The translations under genes and the position numbers were made by a program. Positions 62,575 to 64,000 of a stretch of DNA of 64,000 nt are shown in pieces. A model generated the notes under the pieces. The model searched no databases. It was not told the origin of the DNA and saw only the letters and a list, made by a program, of their open reading frames with translations. This DNA comes from Petrotoga mobilis SJ95 (GTDB lineage Bacteria > Thermotogota > Thermotogae > Petrotogales > Petrotogaceae): positions 310,001-374,000 of the forward strand of contig NC_010003.1 of assembly GCF_000018605.1 (NCBI RefSeq), given 5' to 3'. Each line of letters opens with the position of its first letter. Position 1 is the first letter of the stretch.

Positions 62575-63250
62575 TCAAATCACTTCCAAGATTTTGCGAA
62601 CTAAGTTTAATAAAGAGACCTTTTTCATATTTGAAAAAACCACGGTTTACCAAAATTAGGGAAGCTAAAAACATTACCAAAAAATTCATCTTTTTATGTT
62701 GAGAATATTCGAAAAGATCTAGAATATTAAATTCATCCTTTTTTTCTAGCATTTCTATCGCATCTTCAACACGATAAGTATCTCGGATAATTTCGAGTTT
62801 TTTTTGTTTTGTAATGTAATCATCGAAGAACTTTACTAACTGATTTTCAATGATCTCTTTTTCTATTGAAGCCTTATTCTTTACTCTAATAGTTTTTTTC
62901 TTATCTTCACCAAAATCTTTTTTTATGATCTCTTGAGCTTTTTTGATAACGTCATAATTTTCAATGGTCTCATATATGATCTCTCTATGTTTTCTAAATT
63001 CTTTATCGTTATTGGAATTTGGGAGAAGCTCTTTGGACTTCAAAAAAGTCAAATAAGATGCTAGTTCTAAAAATTCTCCTATGGAGTTTAGGTCATTGAA
63101 GTTATCGTTGACGTAATCAACGAATATATCTGAGATATAACTGACAGATATTTTTCTAACTTCAATCTTTTTTTCTTTTATTAATTCAACGAGTTTAAAA
63201 AAAGGGCCAGAAAATATGTCTAATTTTATATCAACATAGTTAAAGTTAAT
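62567..63250 (-). CDS. scpA: Segregation and condensation protein A, with AUU or AUA start
   Basis: The conserved kleisin N-terminus is readable on the minus strand from 63250: VDIKLDIFSGPFFKLVELIK, then KISVSYISDIFVDYVNDN and LASYLTFLKSKELLP. The C-terminal winged helix ends near 62600. There is no ATG, GTG or TTG between the upstream in-frame stop (TAA 63274..63272 region) and this block. AAGGAGG ends eight bases before ATT 63250 and five before ATA 63253, so one of these serves as start. The 227-residue length then fits ScpA. The first canonical start (TTG 63052) would remove a third of the protein and the SMC-binding helix. Confidence 0.85.
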   Translation of the reverse strand: MNFNYVDIKLDIFSGPFFKLVELIKEKKIEVRKISVSYISDIFVDYVNDNFNDLNSIGEFLELASYLTFLKSKELLPNSNNDKEFRKHREIIYETIENYDVIKKAQEIIKKDFGEDKKKTIRVKNKASIEKEIIENQLVKFFDDYITKQKKLEIIRDTYRVEDAIEMLEKKDEFNILDLFEYSQHKKMNFLVMFLASLILVNRGFFKYEKGLFIKLSSQNLGSDLNG

Positions 63251-63263
63251 TATACGTTCCTCC

Positions 63264-64000
63264 TTACCATCTTAAATGTAAACTCTCTCTAACCTCTTGC
63301 ATAGTTTGGCTGGCAACCTTTCTTGCCTTTTCGTTCCCATCTTCAGCTATTTCTATTGCATCTTCCACAGAAGTAGAAGCTAATTTATCCCAAACTGGTT
63401 CAAGTCTTTCTTTCATGTTTTTGATCAACAACTTTTTACAGTCAACACACCCGATCCCGGCTGTGGTGCAACCATTCCACACCCAATCTTTTTCATCTTG
63501 AGATTTAGTAAATGCCTTATGGTAATCCCACACGGGGCATTTTTCAGGATTACCAGGATCTGTTCTTCTTATCCTTGCTGGATCGGTCATCATGGGCAAA
63601 ATTTTCTCTTTCAACTCTTTCTCGTTAGTTTCTATGTTTATAACATTACCGTAGCTTTTAGACATTTTTCTTCCATCTGTACCAGGGAGTTTCGGCACTT
63701 TGGAAATAATCGGTTGTGGTTCAGGAAATATTTCTTTGTACTTCATATTAAACTTTCTGGCGATTTCTCGCGTGAATTCCAAATGGTAAATTTGGTCTTC
63801 ACCAACAGGCACACTATCCCCTTTATATATCAAAATATCTGCAGCTTGTAAAACGGGGTATCCCAAAAAGCCTAAGTTAGTTAAATCTCTAGTTGATATG
63901 TTGCTTATTTGTTCTTTATAGGTTGGTATTCTTTCCAGTCGTGAAACAGATGCTATCATGCTAAAAATTAAATAAAGTTCTGCGTGTTCTTTTATGGCTG
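63264..64000 (-). CDS. trpS: Tryptophanyl-tRNA synthetase with [4Fe-4S] motif (5' part outside window)
   Basis: About 245 C-terminal residues are visible: AELYLIFSMIASVSRLERIPTYK, GYPVLQAADILIYKGDSVPVGEDQ and KMSKSYGNVI, all TrpRS hallmarks of the class I fold. The Cys spacing C-x22-C-x6-C-x2-C (from EKCPVW to GCTTAGIGCVDCKK) is that of the Thermotoga maritima TrpRS, whose crystal structure holds a [4Fe-4S] cluster near the anticodon-binding part. The stop TAA at 63264 lies four bases before the AAGGAGG of scpA, so the genes are in one operon. The N-terminal third and HIGH motif lie beyond the right edge. Confidence 0.96.
   Translation of the reverse strand, partial: AIKEHAELYLIFSMIASVSRLERIPTYKEQISNISTRDLTNLGFLGYPVLQAADILIYKGDSVPVGEDQIYHLEFTREIARKFNMKYKEIFPEPQPIISKVPKLPGTDGRKMSKSYGNVINIETNEKELKEKILPMMTDPARIRRTDPGNPEKCPVWDYHKAFTKSQDEKDWVWNGCTTAGIGCVDCKKLLIKNMKERLEPVWDKLASTSVEDAIEIAEDGNEKARKVASQTMQEVRESLHLRW

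Overview
The window is AT-rich bacterial DNA from a thermophilic anaerobe of the Thermotogota, most likely Petrotoga or a close relative (inference from gene content, not from a search). Pointers are: a TrpRS with the C-x22-C-x6-C-x2-C iron-sulfur motif known from Thermotoga; a complete P-/L-ring flagellar set (flgA, flgH, flgI) downstream of mreB; a secreted lipoprotein plus outer-membrane beta-barrel pair suited to a 'toga'; and the Thermotoga/Aquifex-type RNA methyltransferase behind trmD. No rRNA, CRISPR array or prophage is visible.

Accessory left part (1-23 kb). A partial GPH sugar symporter starts the window. Then comes an efflux module (ABC-2 permease and ATPase, and an MFS drug-type pump with a leader peptide and hairpins). 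It is bracketed by two identical 39-bp copies of the 3' end of the neighbouring SNF2/SWIM helicase gene, with a stranded IS end beside one copy. After an orphan, motif-degenerate ABC ATPase and era comes an ANTAR regulator/histidine-kinase pair. The kinase gene is decapitated by an intact ISL3-family element (11204..12561). On the other side of the IS lies the 3' stump of a GH127-like arabinofuranosidase gene followed by araR and araM/egsA, so an arabinose locus has been eroded at the IS. A decayed GNAT gene follows, then a GntR regulator, a nucleoside phosphorylase and a CUT1 ABC importer without its own ATPase, and then a tryptophanase/RidA pair.

Housekeeping middle and right part (22.5-64 kb). 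This holds an RluA-type pseudouridine synthase, two membrane proteins, an aspartate aminotransferase, an ECF-S component, Mn-type superoxide dismutase, an LpxH-like phosphoesterase, pyruvate phosphate dikinase, MetF, and the ffh-rpsP-khpA-rimM-trmD-MTase-rplS-lepB operon. It continues with rsmG and lipM, the minus-strand operon mreB-flgF/G-flgG-flgA-flgH-flgI-flgJ, ruvX/DUF3343/recJ, a TPR protein with tsaB, rex with a fumarase-beta-like gene, leuS, a sigma factor with a membrane partner, the toga-type lipoprotein/barrel pair, and rluB-scpB-scpA-trpS (trpS leaves the window). Three tRNA genes (Trp, Ser, Arg) lie on the minus strand.

Most genes have strong GGAGG-type ribosome sites. TTG and GTG starts are common, and one gene (scpA) appears to start at AUU or AUA.
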